A model generated the notes under the pieces. The model ran no database searches. It was not told the DNA's origin and was given only the letters and a program-made list of their open reading frames with translations. The position numbers and the translations under genes were made by a program. A stretch of DNA of 60,964 nucleotides from an uncultured Burkholderiales bacterium. Lineage in GTDB: Bacteria; Pseudomonadota; Gammaproteobacteria; Burkholderiales; Burkholderiaceae_C. Positions 60,935 to 60,964 of the stretch are shown here, piece after piece (position 1 is the first letter of the stretch; the number at the start of each line of letters is the position of its first letter). The stretch covers positions 1-60,964 of the forward strand of contig CAIQHG010000054.1 in the NCBI GenBank assembly GCA_903871545.1, given 5' to 3'.

Positions 60935-60964
60935 TTAATGGCTGGCACTAACATTTAATGTGGG
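60935..60964 (-). CDS. ccoN: C-terminal end of cbb3 oxidase catalytic subunit (partial)
   Basis: The last nine codons (PTLNVSASH) and TAA stop of the frame just upstream of ccoO. Identity as ccoN rests on position in the conserved ccoNOQP order; the piece is too short to recognise by sequence. Confidence 0.55.
   Translation of the reverse strand, partial: PTLNVSASH

Noticed and set aside
1..60964. CRISPR array, rRNA or complete tRNA gene
   Set aside because: No spaced direct repeats of CRISPR size and no recognisable rRNA or full tRNA cloverleaf were seen on either strand.

Overview
The window looks like the chromosome of a low-GC (low 40s percent by eye) betaproteobacterium of the order Burkholderiales. 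Indicators are the Bug/TctC-type receptor, the HiPIP, the fused MaoC-phosphotransacylase next to ackA and fabI, the pimeloyl-CoA-dehydrogenase-type gene pair, the DUF2844-DUF3443 pair and the ccoNOQPG-hemN-fnr order. The genus cannot be fixed from the sequence alone.

Layout. 0-5.4 kb: a J-domain protein with a His-Ala repeat, a zinc-ribbon protein, a 10-bp tandem repeat, a Ser/Asn-rich unknown protein, a DUF6172-like protein and nadE. 5.4-12.4 kb: a FemAB-like acyltransferase, divergent soluble (ppa) and membrane (hppA, K+-independent type) pyrophosphatases, then a divergent Rrf2/MerR regulator pair with a perfect FNR box between them. 12.6-21.5 kb: HiPIP, a ClpP-like lipoprotein with a G9 tract, xdhA-xdhB, and a fabI / maoC-pta / ackA cluster. 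21.6-33.5 kb: DUF427, an orphan ParA, solute receptors, an acyl-CoA catabolic cluster (maoC, pimD-like, pimC-like, TRAP dctQM), and a BON / stress-protein pair behind a second perfect FNR box.

33.9-50.9 kb is an accessory region of secreted proteins. Three large exported proteins (674, 1670 and 745 aa) share an apparently undescribed two-part module of about 200 residues (WNLLGNG ... VWKW ... GYE ... GEGYWVN, then GWNLI.IGD ... IWAWDS ... VGFWVN). It is combined with an NHL propeller, an Asp-box propeller plus fibronectin-III-like domains, or a DUF3443 pepsin-like domain. Between them lie an internally deleted IS110/IS1111-type element with a preserved non-coding 3' flank, a second FNR-type regulator, an AroE-like dehydrogenase, an exported methyltransferase, and a compact operon of two stand-alone cyclic-nucleotide-binding-domain proteins with a class I (eukaryote-type) cyclic-nucleotide phosphodiesterase.

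51-61 kb: a DapA-family protein lacking the Schiff-base lysine, an AT-rich gene-free stretch of about 0.9 kb, then the microaerobic respiration block: TauE/SafE-like protein, hemN, fnr (with an FNR box between hemN and fnr), a small membrane protein, fixH-like, ccoG, ccoP, ccoQ, ccoO and the last codons of ccoN. FNR boxes at four places suggest an oxygen-responsive regulon linking the cbb3/heme genes, the Rrf2/MerR pair and the BON/stress pair.
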